A stretch of DNA of 64,000 bases from Rhodococcus sp. 1168 (lineage in GTDB: Bacteria > Actinomycetota > Actinomycetes > Mycobacteriales > Mycobacteriaceae): contig NZ_MKKY01000072.1 in the NCBI RefSeq assembly GCF_002091955.1, positions 124,001 through 188,000 of the forward strand, in the 5' to 3' direction. The notes under the pieces were generated by a model. It searched no databases. It was given only the letters and a program-made list of their open reading frames with translations, and was not told the DNA's origin. The first letter of the stretch is position 1, and every line of letters begins with the position of its first letter. Shown piece by piece: positions 26,771-36,249 of the stretch. The position numbers were made by a program, and so were the translations under genes.

Positions 26771-29700
26771 TGGCTCGTTCCAAGAATCGGGCTCCGATCG
26801 ACGTCGGTTCAGCTCGAATCGATCCGATCGAACTGGCGAGCGCTCTCGGACAGAAGCATCCACCGACCCCCGAACAAGCTGCTGTCATCGCATCTGCGTT
26901 CGGTCCGACACTCGTGGTCGCCGGCGCCGGTGCCGGTAAGACCGAAACGATGGCAGCGCGAGTGGTGTGGATGGTGGCCAACGGCTTCGTAGACCCGGAC
27001 AGCGTCCTCGGTCTCACCTTCACCAGAAAGGCTGCCCAGCAACTGACGTCGAGGATCCGAGCGCGCCTGGCGCGGCTGGCTGGATCTGATGTCGTGCGGG
27101 CACTCGACCCCAGTCTGCAGCTACGCGACCGTATCGTGAGCGGAGAACCAGAGGTCAGCACGTATCACTCGTACGCCGGACGATTGTTGACCGAGCACGG
27201 GTTGCTGTTGCCGATCGAGCCCTCGGCCACATTGCTCTCGGAAACCGAACTGTGGCAGCTTGCCCACCGCGTCGTCAGCACCTGGGACGGAGACCTCGAT
27301 ACCGACCGCAACCCGACCTCGATCACCGAGACCGTATTGGCTCTGTCGGGCCAACTCGCCGAGCACCTTGTCGATCCCGATGATCTGCGACAGGCACACA
27401 CCGATCTGGACAAGCTCGTACACACACTCGCGCCGGGTGCAGGGCAGCGCGGGGGTCCCACGAAAGAACTTCTCGACATTCTCGATGCGCAACATAAGCG
27501 AGTTGCGCTGTTGCCCCTCGTGAGCCGTCTCGCCGAGACTCTTCGACGTGAAGGTGCACTCGACTTCGGGAGCCAGATGTCCATGGCTGCACGAGTGGCT
27601 GCCGAGCATCCCGAGGTGGGCCGATCCGAGCGAGAACGATTCCGGTTGGTGCTGCTCGACGAATACCAAGACACCGGGCACGCTCAAAGAGTTTTGCTGT
27701 CTTCACTGTTCGGAGGAGGTTCCGACTCCGCCCTTGCCTTGACAGCAGTGGGAGATCCGATGCAGTCGATCTACGGTTGGCGCGGTGCTTCGGCAGCCAA
27801 CCTTCCGCGTTTCGCAACGGATTTTCCGTTGGTGGGAGGTGCGCCTGCCCCGCGGCTCGAACTCTCGACCAGCTGGCGCAACCCACCGGAGGCGCTCGAG
27901 CTGGCCAACCTCGTGACAGCGCCGCTCCGGCAAACAGGAGTCAGTGTGCCGACACTTCACGCCCGTCCGGGGGCCACCCCAGGCGATGTTCGATTGACGG
28001 TCACCGACACAGTGCTCAGTGAACGCGAGTGGGTGGGCGACCGGATAGCAGGGGAGTATCGGTCCGCAGCCGAGAACGGACGCACACCCCCCACCGCCGC
28101 AGTGTTGGTGCGGCGCAACGCCGACGCCGAACCGATAGCCGAGGTGCTGCGTGAGCGAGGCCTTCCGGTAGAGGTCGTGGGGCTCGGCGGCCTGCTCCAC
28201 ATCCCGGAAGTCGCCGACGTGATCGCGATGCTCAGGGTAGTGGCCGATCCGTTGGCAGGTAGCGCAGCAATGCGAATTCTCACCGGTTCTCGCTGGCAAA
28301 TCGGTGCCGCGGACCTTCGTGCGCTTTCTCGCCGGGCCAGAGAACTGGGCATAAGGTCCGGCTATGGGGCAGTGGGACGCGTCGAGGATGCCGCAGAACT
28401 GGACGCTGCGCTCGGGAGTTCGTTGCCCGGTGAGCAATCCGAAGATGCGGGTCTGGCGGACGCAATCGCCGATCCAGGCCCGGCAGAGCACTATTCGGAG
28501 ATCGGCCGAAGACGGATCACTGCACTCGCCGCAGAGCTGCACACGTTGCGTGAGCGCATCGGTCAGCCGTTGACCGAGCTCGTCGCAGACATCGAACGGC
28601 TGATGGGAATCGGGACCGAGGCGCAGGCGCGCACACCGTTCACAACTGGAGGAGACGTCGGCCGGGAACATCTCGACGAGTTCGCCGGTGTCGTTGCTGA
28701 TTACGCGGACAACCCCAAGGCGACGATCACAGGGTTTCTGTCGTTCCTCGCGGCCGCGGAAACAGTCGAGAACGGTTTGGCCCCCGGCGAGGTCGAGGTG
28801 TCTCCGCATCGCGTGCAGGTGCTCACTGTGCACTCGGCGAAGGGTTTGGAATGGGAAGTCGTTGCTGTGCCCCATGTCTCGAAAGGGGTGTTCCCGTCGT
28901 CGACTGCGTCCTCGACCTGGCTCGGCGCAATGGCCGAGCTCCCGCCTGCCCTCCGAGGAGACAGAGCGCTCGATGCGGAGGGTTCCGACGGCGTGCCCGT
29001 GTTGGATCTGAGTGAGCTGTACACCAGAAAGGATCTCCAAGAAGCTGTCGGTCGCCACAAGGACGCGCTGGCCCGCCGCCGTCTCGCCGAGGATCGACGA
29101 TTGTTCTACGTTGCGCTTACCCGAACGGAGCGTGCGCTGTTCGTTTCCGGCCACCAGTGGGACGAGACCGGTTCCAAGCCTCGCGGTCCGTCGCCGTTCC
29201 TGGACGAGCTGAAGAAGTTCGTCGACGAGTCCGCCGCCACAGGGTCCGCGCCGGTCGCAGTGATCGACGGATGGGCTCCAGCACCGGAAAGCGGTACTGC
29301 CAATCCGCTGAGCGCAGAGCCGTATTCAGCGATCTGGCCACGCGACCCGCTCGGTGCACGCCGCCCTGCCGTGGAGAACGGCGCGCGCTCGGTGATCGCG
29401 GCGCTTTCGGTATCGACGTCGCAGCATGAGGCGGACCCTGAGAGCGTCGAGGATCCTGAGAATTGGGCTGCCGATGTCGATGCACTCCTGGCCGAACGCG
29501 AGGGGCGCTTTCACCCGACGGTGACCGTCGCGTTGCCAGAGAATCTTTCGGTCAGCCAATTGGTCGACCTCGCTGCAGATCCCGATGCGTTGGCCGAACG
29601 GCTCCGGCGACCGCTACCGTTCCCACCGAACCCGCTCGCGCGGCGCGGGACAGCCTTTCACGCGTGGATCGAACGGCGGTTCGGGGCAACTCGATTGCTC

Positions 29701-30171
29701 GACCTGGACGAACTTCCGGGCTCTGCGGACGACGGCGCGGCGGCCGACATCGATCTGGAGATTCTGCAGCACGCTTTTCTCGCGTCCGATTGGGCGCTCC
29801 GGAGCCCGATCGAGGTCGAGGTTCCCTTCGAAACATCGGTCGCGGGCACAGTTCTGCGCGGTCGTATCGATGCGGTGTTCGCTGATTCGGACGGAGGCTG
29901 GACGGTGATCGATTGGAAGACCGGAAAGGAACCGACAGCCACCGAAGAGGAGTCGGTGGTCATGCAGCTGGCGGCCTATCGAATCGCCTGGGCTGAACTG
30001 ATGTCGGCCACTCGCCCCGAATCGGACCCTGTCCCGCTCGACAAGGTTCGTGCGGCGTTCCACTACGTGCGCAGCGGCCGGACTGTCGCCCCGAGGGACC
30101 TGCCGGACGCGAAGACGCTCGCCGCACTCATCGACGGAACCCCGCACGGGGAATTAGCCAGCGAGGCATAG
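26767..30171 (+). CDS. adnB: AdnB subunit of AdnAB helicase-nuclease
   Basis: 1134 residues; ATG 26767 overlaps the adnA stop. Complete superfamily 1 motor: AGAGAGKTET (about 52-61), LTFTRKAAQQL, LLDEYQDT (about 296-303), GDPMQSIYGWRGA, VLTVHSAKGLEWEVV and VALTRTERALFV. The C-terminus holds a second RecB nuclease, GRIDAVFADSDGGWTVIDWK (from about 1031), with TGK and QLAAYRIAW after it. In the characterised mycobacterial enzyme AdnB is the leading motor and each subunit cuts one strand. No Chi-like recognition domain is evident. Confidence 0.96.
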   Translation: MMARSKNRAPIDVGSARIDPIELASALGQKHPPTPEQAAVIASAFGPTLVVAGAGAGKTETMAARVVWMVANGFVDPDSVLGLTFTRKAAQQLTSRIRARLARLAGSDVVRALDPSLQLRDRIVSGEPEVSTYHSYAGRLLTEHGLLLPIEPSATLLSETELWQLAHRVVSTWDGDLDTDRNPTSITETVLALSGQLAEHLVDPDDLRQAHTDLDKLVHTLAPGAGQRGGPTKELLDILDAQHKRVALLPLVSRLAETLRREGALDFGSQMSMAARVAAEHPEVGRSERERFRLVLLDEYQDTGHAQRVLLSSLFGGGSDSALALTAVGDPMQSIYGWRGASAANLPRFATDFPLVGGAPAPRLELSTSWRNPPEALELANLVTAPLRQTGVSVPTLHARPGATPGDVRLTVTDTVLSEREWVGDRIAGEYRSAAENGRTPPTAAVLVRRNADAEPIAEVLRERGLPVEVVGLGGLLHIPEVADVIAMLRVVADPLAGSAAMRILTGSRWQIGAADLRALSRRARELGIRSGYGAVGRVEDAAELDAALGSSLPGEQSEDAGLADAIADPGPAEHYSEIGRRRITALAAELHTLRERIGQPLTELVADIERLMGIGTEAQARTPFTTGGDVGREHLDEFAGVVADYADNPKATITGFLSFLAAAETVENGLAPGEVEVSPHRVQVLTVHSAKGLEWEVVAVPHVSKGVFPSSTASSTWLGAMAELPPALRGDRALDAEGSDGVPVLDLSELYTRKDLQEAVGRHKDALARRRLAEDRRLFYVALTRTERALFVSGHQWDETGSKPRGPSPFLDELKKFVDESAATGSAPVAVIDGWAPAPESGTANPLSAEPYSAIWPRDPLGARRPAVENGARSVIAALSVSTSQHEADPESVEDPENWAADVDALLAEREGRFHPTVTVALPENLSVSQLVDLAADPDALAERLRRPLPFPPNPLARRGTAFHAWIERRFGATRLLDLDELPGSADDGAAADIDLEILQHAFLASDWALRSPIEVEVPFETSVAGTVLRGRIDAVFADSDGGWTVIDWKTGKEPTATEEESVVMQLAAYRIAWAELMSATRPESDPVPLDKVRAAFHYVRSGRTVAPRDLPDAKTLAALIDGTPHGELASEA

Positions 30172-30185
30172 GTTTTCGAAGCGAC

Positions 30186-30572
30186 CTAGGATGCGTTACG
30201 GCGTGCTTTCAGTGCTTGGGTCACCAACGGTATTTGAAGGGGAAGCCGGGCTATCAACGCAGCCTTGACTACGGGGGAGGTCTTCGGATTCTGGACATAC
30301 CGTCGTGCAAGGTCGATGTTCGCGGGGAATACGGCCACGAAGAGCGCGGCGGCCAATGCGCCTCCGAGACGTCTGGTCCGCGGCACCGCGAGCGTCGCAG
30401 CGACGGCAAGTTCGGCCACCCCTGATACCTGGGTGTAGGTACGTGCTTTGCCCGGCAATGCAGCAGGAACCTGAATGTCGAAGTACTGGGGCGTGACGAA
30501 GTGGAGAACGCCCGCGCCGCCCAATATCACCGCAAGGCGGACTGCTGCAGCCTGGCTTTTGTGCTCGCTCAT
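30186..30572 (-). CDS. DoxX family membrane protein
   Basis: 128 residues from ATG 30572 (MSEHKSQAAAV). Four hydrophobic segments, with GGAGVLHFVTPQYFDIQVP and VSGVAELAVAATLAVPRTRR typical of small DoxX/DoxD-type proteins, which are associated with quinone or redox functions in the membrane. The role is not known. It converges with adnB, is divergent from the ion channel gene and, as far as I recall, has no counterpart at this spot in M. tuberculosis. Confidence 0.82.
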   Translation of the reverse strand: MSEHKSQAAAVRLAVILGGAGVLHFVTPQYFDIQVPAALPGKARTYTQVSGVAELAVAATLAVPRTRRLGGALAAALFVAVFPANIDLARRYVQNPKTSPVVKAALIARLPLQIPLVTQALKARRNAS

Positions 30573-30682
30573 GCGTATACCGTGCCACACGGGTATCGGT
30601 GAAACTCTCGGCAGCGGTACTACTGAGCGCTCGAACAGGGTTACGCTGCCAGCCGTGGATGATATCGACATAGGTGGCCGAC

Positions 30683-31750
30683 GTGGCAGGTAGGTTACGA
30701 GCGCGTTTGACCGCCGGGGACACGCTGACCGACAGACCCGACTTTGCACTCGTGGGCGTACTTCGCGTGCCCGAACTACAGAGCAGTCCGTGGCGCGCAA
30801 TCTATCGACGCATTCTGGTCGCACTGGCAGTGTTGCTTTTCGCGGCGCTGATCGTATGGATCGACCGAGACGGCTACATAGACGCGCAGGGCGACGAACT
30901 CTCGTTTCTCGATTCCCTCTATTACGCAACCGTCTCGCTCTCCACGACCGGTTACGGCGATATCACCCCGATCACGCCGTCGGCGAGGCTGGTGAATATT
31001 CTCGTCCTTACGCCGCTACGAATCTTCTTCCTCATCTTGTTGGTCGGTACGACGCTCGCAGTACTCACCGAGCGCTCCCGGCAGGCATTCAAAATTCAGC
31101 GTTGGAGGCACAAAGTGCGCAATCACACCGTGGTCATCGGCTTCGGAACCAAGGGCCGCACTGCTGTGGACGCCATGCTGGGTGACGGTGTTCCTGCGTC
31201 GGAGATCGTCGTCGTCGACACCGACCCCGCTGTGCTGGAATCGGCGTCGAGCATGGGGTTGGTGACCGTGCACGGTTCGGCTACCAAGTCCGATGTTCTT
31301 CGGTTGACCGGTGCACAACATGCGGCAGCGATCATCGTCGCCACCAACCGGGACGATACCGCGGTCCTGGTGACGCTGACCGCGCGCGAGATCGCGCCCA
31401 AAGCGAAGATCGTCGCGGCGATCAGGGAAGCAGAGAACACTCACCTGCTGCGGCAATCCGGTGCAGACTCGGTGGTCGTGTCTTCCGAGACGGCCGGCCG
31501 ACTGCTGGGAATCGCTACGACGACGCCGAACGTCGTGGAAATGATCGAGGATCTTCTGACTCCCGAGGCGGGCTTCGCCATCGCAGAACGCGAAGTCGAA
31601 CGCGACGAGGTCGGGGGTTCTCCTCGCCATCTGAACGACATCGTTCTGGGGGTTGTCCGCGGCGGCAAGCTCTTCCGTGTCGGATCGCCCGAGGTCGATG
31701 CAGTCGAGGCGACCGACCGGTTGCTCTACATTCGTCGCGTCGGCGACTGA
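30683..31750 (+). CDS. Two-helix potassium channel with RCK (TrkA-N) domain
   Basis: 355 residues, GTG 30683 (an in-frame GTG at 30674 is an alternative). First helix ILVALAVLLFAALIVWI; pore loop with selectivity filter TTGYGD; second helix LRIFFLILLVGTTLAVL. Then an RCK domain: VVIGFGTKGRTAVDAML, VVDTDPAVLESA, VTVHGSATKSDVL. The four-subunit membrane channel would open in response to a cytoplasmic ligand bound by the RCK rings. The orthologous position in M. tuberculosis is Rv3200c. Confidence 0.93.
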   Translation: MAGRLRARLTAGDTLTDRPDFALVGVLRVPELQSSPWRAIYRRILVALAVLLFAALIVWIDRDGYIDAQGDELSFLDSLYYATVSLSTTGYGDITPITPSARLVNILVLTPLRIFFLILLVGTTLAVLTERSRQAFKIQRWRHKVRNHTVVIGFGTKGRTAVDAMLGDGVPASEIVVVDTDPAVLESASSMGLVTVHGSATKSDVLRLTGAQHAAAIIVATNRDDTAVLVTLTAREIAPKAKIVAAIREAENTHLLRQSGADSVVVSSETAGRLLGIATTTPNVVEMIEDLLTPEAGFAIAEREVERDEVGGSPRHLNDIVLGVVRGGKLFRVGSPEVDAVEATDRLLYIRRVGD

Positions 31751-31844
31751 CGACGGGATCGCGAGGAGGCGAGCCTGCGTTCGCCCGGCGTAGTCGCTCG
31801 AGTCCTACGGCAGGGTCCCACGCCTCCACGATAGTGTCGTCGTT

Positions 31845-32747
31845 GTGCCACGATTCGAACTTGCTCAACCTCCGCTTCTGTCACGGTCGCCGCTCGATCG
31901 CGCCGAGGAGTCGAGAAAAGATGCCGAAACTCTTCGGGCCGGCTGGCCGACCGCGAAAGTCGTGCAGATCGATCACCGAGGTCGGCTCCGGATCGACACA
32001 TCGGGTCTGGTCTACACACCTGCTTCCGACGTCGCGGCCGAGCCTGCGCTGGATGCAGTCTTTCTCGGAGTTCGAGACGGTCACCATCTTTGGGCTCAGC
32101 GCGTAGGCGCACTGACCGGGGAGTTGGGGGATCTACGAACAATTGGAGAACGTCTCGACGAGACCGAGTTGTCGATTCTGACCACTGCGCTCGCCATCCT
32201 CAATTGGCACGCCAGAGCCAGCTTCAGCGCTATCGACGGGGCAGCGACCACGCCGTCGGCCGCAGGATGGTCGCGGACGAGCACATCCGATGGTCATGAG
32301 GAGTTTCCTCGCACGGACCCCGCGGTCATCTGTCTCGTTCACGACGGTGCCGACCGGGTCCTGCTCGCACGTGCACCGACGTGGCCGGAGCGAAGGTTCT
32401 CCATTTTGGCGGGATTCGTCGAGGCGGGGGAGTCCCTGGAAACATGTGTCGTACGCGAGATCGCCGAAGAAGTCGGCATCGCCGTGTCCGACATCACCTA
32501 CCTGGGAAGTCAGCCATGGCCGTTTCCCCGGTCGGTGATGATCGGCTTCTCGGCAGTAGGCGACCCGGAAGTACCCTTGCAATTTCTGGACGGCGAAATA
32601 GTCGAGGCCCATTGGTTCGACCGCGAGGAAGTGCGAGCTGCGCTGAAGTTGGGGGACTGGGCAGCAGAATCCGATTCACGGCTGCTACTTCCCGGGTCCA
32701 TCTCTATCGCACGCGGAATGCTCGAGGCATGGGCCGCCGCCGACTAG
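31845..32747 (+). CDS. nudC: NAD(+) diphosphatase / NADH pyrophosphatase NudC
   Basis: 300 residues from GTG 31845. The Nudix box is complete: GFVEAGESLETCVVREIAEE, followed by VGI, and the NudC-specific SQPWPFPRS follows. HEEFPRTDPAVICLVHDGA precedes the Nudix domain. The zinc ribbon of E. coli NudC is gone: the region from LNWHARASFSAIDG to GWSRTSTSDGHEEF has no cysteine. I recall the mycobacterial protein being the same. The enzyme splits NADH, NAD or NAD-capped RNA ends to NMN(H) and AMP. Confidence 0.93.
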   Translation: MPRFELAQPPLLSRSPLDRAEESRKDAETLRAGWPTAKVVQIDHRGRLRIDTSGLVYTPASDVAAEPALDAVFLGVRDGHHLWAQRVGALTGELGDLRTIGERLDETELSILTTALAILNWHARASFSAIDGAATTPSAAGWSRTSTSDGHEEFPRTDPAVICLVHDGADRVLLARAPTWPERRFSILAGFVEAGESLETCVVREIAEEVGIAVSDITYLGSQPWPFPRSVMIGFSAVGDPEVPLQFLDGEIVEAHWFDREEVRAALKLGDWAAESDSRLLLPGSISIARGMLEAWAAAD

Positions 32748-32766
32748 CGGTCTCGGCCCGGGCTCC

Positions 32767-33024
32767 TTACATCGACAAAGCGCTTTTCACTGCAGCGAGT
32801 GAGGGATTGGTTGCAGTGGTGCCGTCGGCGAACAACACGGTGGGGACGATGTGGTTGCCTCCGTTGACACTGCCCACGAACTCGGCCGACGCCGGATCTT
32901 TCTCGATGTCGATCTCTTTGTACTCGATACCGGCTTCGTCCAGTTGGGTCTTCAGCCTGCGGCAGTAGCCACACCACGTAGTGGAGTAGACGGTGAGTGC
33001 GGCCTGGTTTTCGGAAGTAGTCAC
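32767..33024 (-). CDS. mrx1: Mycoredoxin (glutaredoxin-like)
   Basis: 85 residues from GTG 33024. [19 protein letters not shown] carries the WCGYC dithiol motif of mycoredoxin-1; [10 protein letters not shown] supplies the cis-proline and TNPS the glutathione/mycothiol-binding edge. It reduces mycothiolated proteins using mycothiol. It is divergent from uvrD2, the same layout as Rv3198A-Rv3198c. Confidence 0.92.
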   Translation of the reverse strand: MTTSENQAALTVYSTTWCGYCRRLKTQLDEAGIEYKEIDIEKDPASAEFVGSVNGGNHIVPTVLFADGTTATNPSLAAVKSALSM

Positions 33025-33123
33025 GGGGAGACTCAACACCGTCCGGTGTGTGATTGTTCCATGGCAGCAGTCGGCCAGCCGGCGTCCGGAACCGCGCTCC
33101 AAGAACCGTCGGTGCCTCCTGAC

Positions 33124-35253
33124 ATGATGGTCGGCATGCCAGTGGACTCGATGATCGCCGGGTTGGATCCCGAACAGTCTGCTGCCGTGTCGGCGCCACG
33201 TGGTCCCGTGTGTGTGCTGGCGGGTGCAGGAACAGGTAAGACTCGGACCATCACCAGGCGGATTGCGCACCTGGTCTCGGCCGGGCACGTATCGGCGGGC
33301 CAGGTGCTTGCGGTGACCTTCACCGCACGCGCGGCAGGGGAGATGCGTGGCCGCCTCCGCGAGTTGGGTGTCGGTGGTGAAGGTCCACCGGTGCAAGCGA
33401 GGACCTTTCACGCTGCCGCGCTCAGGCAGCTCAAGTACTTCTGGCCGCAGGTTGTCGGTGACACCGGTTGGCAACTGCTCGATCGCAAGTTCGCACTGGT
33501 GAGCCAGTCCGCCCATCGTGCGGGTGTGTCGACGTCCACCGATTCGATCCGGGACCTGGCGGGTGAAATCGAATGGGCCAAAGGTTCGCTCGTTGCGCCC
33601 GAGGACTATCCCGCGGTAGCGGCACGCCTGCATCGAGAAGTTCCCATGGACGCGTCGAAGGTCGCATCGGTCTACGCGGGTTACGAGGACCTCAAGACTC
33701 ATGGCGGCGACGGCATGTTGCTCGACTTCGACGATCTGCTGTTGCACACCGCGGCTGCTCTCGAGGAGCACTCCGCGGTCGCCGACGAATTCCGCGAGAG
33801 ATACCGATGCTTCGTGGTGGACGAGTACCAGGACGTGACGCCGCTTCAGCAGCGAGTCCTCGACGCTTGGCTCGGAGAACGCGACGATCTCACCGTCGTC
33901 GGAGATGCGAATCAGACAATCTATTCCTTCACCGGTGCGACCCCGCGATACCTCCTCGACTTCTCCCGACGTTTTCCCGACGCCACAGTCGTCCGACTCG
34001 AGCGCGACTACCGTTCGACACCCGAGGTCGTGTCGTTGGCCAACCGAGTCATCGGCGCAGCGCGAGGCCGCATCGCCGGCACCAGGTTGCAGTTGATCGG
34101 GCAGCGCCCGTCAGGGCCGGAACCAGAGTTTTTCGAATACGACGACGAGCCGGCCGAGGCCGACGGAGTCGCCCGCGCTGTGAAGAGGTTGATTGCTTCG
34201 GGTGTCGCACCTTCCGAAATCGCGGTGCTGTATCGGATCAACGCTCAGTCGGAGGTTCACGAGCAGGCATTGACGGAATTGAAGATCCCGTACCAGGTTC
34301 GAGGCGGCGAAGGATTTTTCAACAGACCGGAAGTGCGCCAAGGTCTTTCCGCTTTGCGGACGGCGTCGGGTCGAGACGATCTCCCGCTAGAGTCCAAGTC
34401 GGGTGAGGGTGTTCCCTCACTCGTGCGCGCCGTTCTCGCACCGCTCGGTCTGACCGCAACGGAACCAGCGGGTGCTCAGGCTCGTGAGAAGTGGGCCTCG
34501 CTCGGCGGTCTGGTTCAGGTGACCGAGGAACTGCTGGCGCAGGATCCCGACTTGGACCTCGATCGCCTCCTGGGCGAACTCGCGGCGCGTGCCGAGGCGC
34601 GACATCCACCGGTTGTACAGGGCGTCACCCTGGCTTCCCTGCACGCAGCGAAGGGGCTGGAGTGGGATGCAGTGTTTCTCGTCGGACTTGCCGACGGAAC
34701 GCTTCCCATCTCGCACGCGCTGGGCAATGATCCGAGTTCGACCAATGATGCTGCTATCGAAGAGGAGAGGCGGCTCCTCTACGTCGGTGTCACGCGCGCG
34801 AGGGTGCATCTTCATCTGTCGTGGGCGTTGGCTCGCAACGAGGGCGGGCGGAAGTCGCGTCGCCGATCTCGCTTTCTCAACGGGTTGATTCCGGAGGACT
34901 CACCCGCGTCTCGGATTGCAGTACCGGCTACCAAGAAATCCGGTCCCAAGTGCCGTCTCTGTGGGAAGCCGTTGATCGGTTCCGCCGCAACGATGTTGGG
35001 TAGATGTGAAAGCCATCCGTCGGATGTCGATGTCGAACTTCTCGACGCGTTGAAGTCGTGGCGACTGGACAAGTCCCGCGAGTTGAAGGTGCCTGCATAC
35101 GTTGTGTTCAGTGACACGACTTTGACGGCGATCGCAGAACAGCTTCCGCAGGACGATCGCGGTCTCGTCGCCATCCCCGGCATTGGCGCCAAGAAGCTGG
35201 AGCGGTTCGGTGAGGATGTGTTGACGGTGGTTCGTGATTCTTCGGCCAAGTGA
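33124..35253 (+). CDS. uvrD2: ATP-dependent DNA helicase UvrD2 with HRDC domain
   Basis: 709 residues from ATG 33124; ATGs at 33061, 33127 and 33136 are in the same frame and none has a good ribosome site. Helicase motifs: [65 protein letters not shown]. Between helicase and HRDC lies [22 protein letters not shown], the zinc motif reported as four cysteines in mycobacteria; here the last position is histidine (CxxH). HRDC begins [24 protein letters not shown]. It is a 3'-5' DNA helicase essential in mycobacteria. Confidence 0.95.
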   Translation: MMVGMPVDSMIAGLDPEQSAAVSAPRGPVCVLAGAGTGKTRTITRRIAHLVSAGHVSAGQVLAVTFTARAAGEMRGRLRELGVGGEGPPVQARTFHAAALRQLKYFWPQVVGDTGWQLLDRKFALVSQSAHRAGVSTSTDSIRDLAGEIEWAKGSLVAPEDYPAVAARLHREVPMDASKVASVYAGYEDLKTHGGDGMLLDFDDLLLHTAAALEEHSAVADEFRERYRCFVVDEYQDVTPLQQRVLDAWLGERDDLTVVGDANQTIYSFTGATPRYLLDFSRRFPDATVVRLERDYRSTPEVVSLANRVIGAARGRIAGTRLQLIGQRPSGPEPEFFEYDDEPAEADGVARAVKRLIASGVAPSEIAVLYRINAQSEVHEQALTELKIPYQVRGGEGFFNRPEVRQGLSALRTASGRDDLPLESKSGEGVPSLVRAVLAPLGLTATEPAGAQAREKWASLGGLVQVTEELLAQDPDLDLDRLLGELAARAEARHPPVVQGVTLASLHAAKGLEWDAVFLVGLADGTLPISHALGNDPSSTNDAAIEEERRLLYVGVTRARVHLHLSWALARNEGGRKSRRRSRFLNGLIPEDSPASRIAVPATKKSGPKCRLCGKPLIGSAATMLGRCESHPSDVDVELLDALKSWRLDKSRELKVPAYVVFSDTTLTAIAEQLPQDDRGLVAIPGIGAKKLERFGEDVLTVVRDSSAK

Positions 35254-35283
35254 ATAGTGTCGCGGCCGCAAAACTGCAGGTAG

Positions 35284-35321
35284 AAAATAGCTTGTGCCGT
35301 TCGAAGCGTGGGGTTTAGTCT
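35284..35321 (+). promoter_or_regulatory. whiB7 promoter with WhiB7-type AT element
   Basis: AAAAT (35284-35288), 3 bases, then TTGTGC (-35, 35292-35297), 18 bases, then TAGTCT (-10, 35316-35321). An AT-rich element just upstream of a TTGnnn -35 is the known arrangement in WhiB7-activated sigma-A promoters, so whiB7 should activate itself here. The transcript start would be near 35328. Confidence 0.6.
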
Positions 35322-35410
35322 GTTTCCACCGCCCGTGGTAGACCGCGAGCGGGAAGAATGTTCACTTGGTGAACGAATCATCCGTTGATCGAAGAGGAGG
35401 TGGGAGAACT

Positions 35411-35668
35411 ATGAAGAATCACATTTTTGTTGCTGACGACACGCAGGCTGCTCAGTCCGTGCCTCTGGCTCATGTTTCTGCCTACCTCGCCACAGCCGGA
35501 GCAACCATTGGTGCCGGTGCAACCCCGGCAGGGATTGACACGATGACCGCGAACTGGACAACCCAGTCCTGCGGCGCAGCACTACGTCCCGCAGGCGCAG
35601 CAGCTTTTCATCGCCGAGCACAGAGTATGTCCGTGATCGAAAGTCGATATCGAGGGAAGCCTCGATAG
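35411..35668 (+). CDS. Leader ORF upstream of whiB7 (candidate attenuation peptide)
   Basis: 85 residues from ATG 35411, preceded by a very strong GAAGAGGAGGTGGGAG ribosome site. 19 of 85 residues are alanine, concentrated in YLATAGATIGAGATPAG and CGAALRPAGAAAF. No protein family is recognised. The stop TAG (35666-35668) lies at the end of a perfect hairpin and 26 bases before the terminator hairpin, so a ribosome at the stop would cover the first structure. Mycobacterial whiB7 is known to have a regulatory upstream ORF; this is the equivalent candidate. Confidence 0.55.
   Translation: MKNHIFVADDTQAAQSVPLAHVSAYLATAGATIGAGATPAGIDTMTANWTTQSCGAALRPAGAAAFHRRAQSMSVIESRYRGKPR
35648..35667 (+). other. 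Leader hairpin overlapping the uORF stop codon
   Basis: TATCGAGG-GAAG-CCTCGATA, 8 perfect base pairs with a 4-base loop. The uORF stop TAG uses its last two bases. It probably folds only when no ribosome occupies the end of the uORF. Confidence 0.6.
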
Positions 35669-35694
35669 GAACGCTTCGAGAATCGCCTCCAAAA

Positions 35695-35731
35695 GGCCAC
35701 GGACCCGCTCATGCGGACCGTGGCCATTTTT
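35695..35731 (+). terminator. Intrinsic terminator inside the whiB7 leader (attenuator)
   Basis: GGCCACGG (35695-35702) pairs with CCGTGGCC (35718-35725), with an inner CGC-TCAT-GCG stem, followed by ATTTTTG. It lies 100 bases before the whiB7 start and after the uORF, so it would stop transcription before whiB7 unless relieved. Confidence 0.75.
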
Positions 35732-35830
35732 GTTCGAGAAGACCCCCTCCTGACTCGAACGTTCGGCCCAGGGTTCGCACAGAAGTCGCAGAACCACACA
35801 TACGCCGTACGACAAGTAGAGGAGACTGAC

Positions 35831-36214
35831 GTGTCTACCGTCATAACCCGGACGACATGCCGATACGAGGTCGAGAGTTCGACCGATTCACATTCGAGCG
35901 CAGCACGCATCGCTGCGTCGCCGCAGGCTGTAGCGATATCGACCGACAATGGCATCATCTTCGGAGTCGAAGTACCCTGTCGGGCAGACGATCCCGACTT
36001 GTGGTTCGCGGAGAGTCCGCATGAACTGGAGCGAGCGAAAGAGCTGTGCGTCGAGTGCCCCATCCGCCGTATGTGCTTGAGCGCCGCACTCGATCGCGCC
36101 GAGCCGTGGGGTGTGTGGGGCGGCGAGATACTCGATCAGGGTGTCGTCATCGCCCGCAAACGTCCGCGTGGTCGGCCTCGGAAAGACAGGAGCAACCAGC
36201 TGGAGGTTGCGTGA
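35831..36214 (+). CDS. whiB7: Transcriptional activator WhiB7
   Basis: 127 residues from GTG 35831, preceded by GAGGAG. Iron-sulfur cysteines: VPCRADDPD, then CVECPIRRMC (CxxCx5C). GVWGGE turn follows, and the C-terminus has the AT-hook RGRPRKDR that distinguishes WhiB7 from other WhiB proteins. It binds the primary sigma factor and AT-rich DNA next to -35 elements, turning on intrinsic antibiotic resistance when translation is impaired. The N-terminal about 50 residues are longer than in the mycobacterial protein as I recall it. The gene has a roughly 500-base leader. Confidence 0.93.
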   Translation: MSTVITRTTCRYEVESSTDSHSSAARIAASPQAVAISTDNGIIFGVEVPCRADDPDLWFAESPHELERAKELCVECPIRRMCLSAALDRAEPWGVWGGEILDQGVVIARKRPRGRPRKDRSNQLEVA

Positions 36215-36249
36215 GATCGGTATGTGATGCCCGGCGTGCGCCGGTCCGA

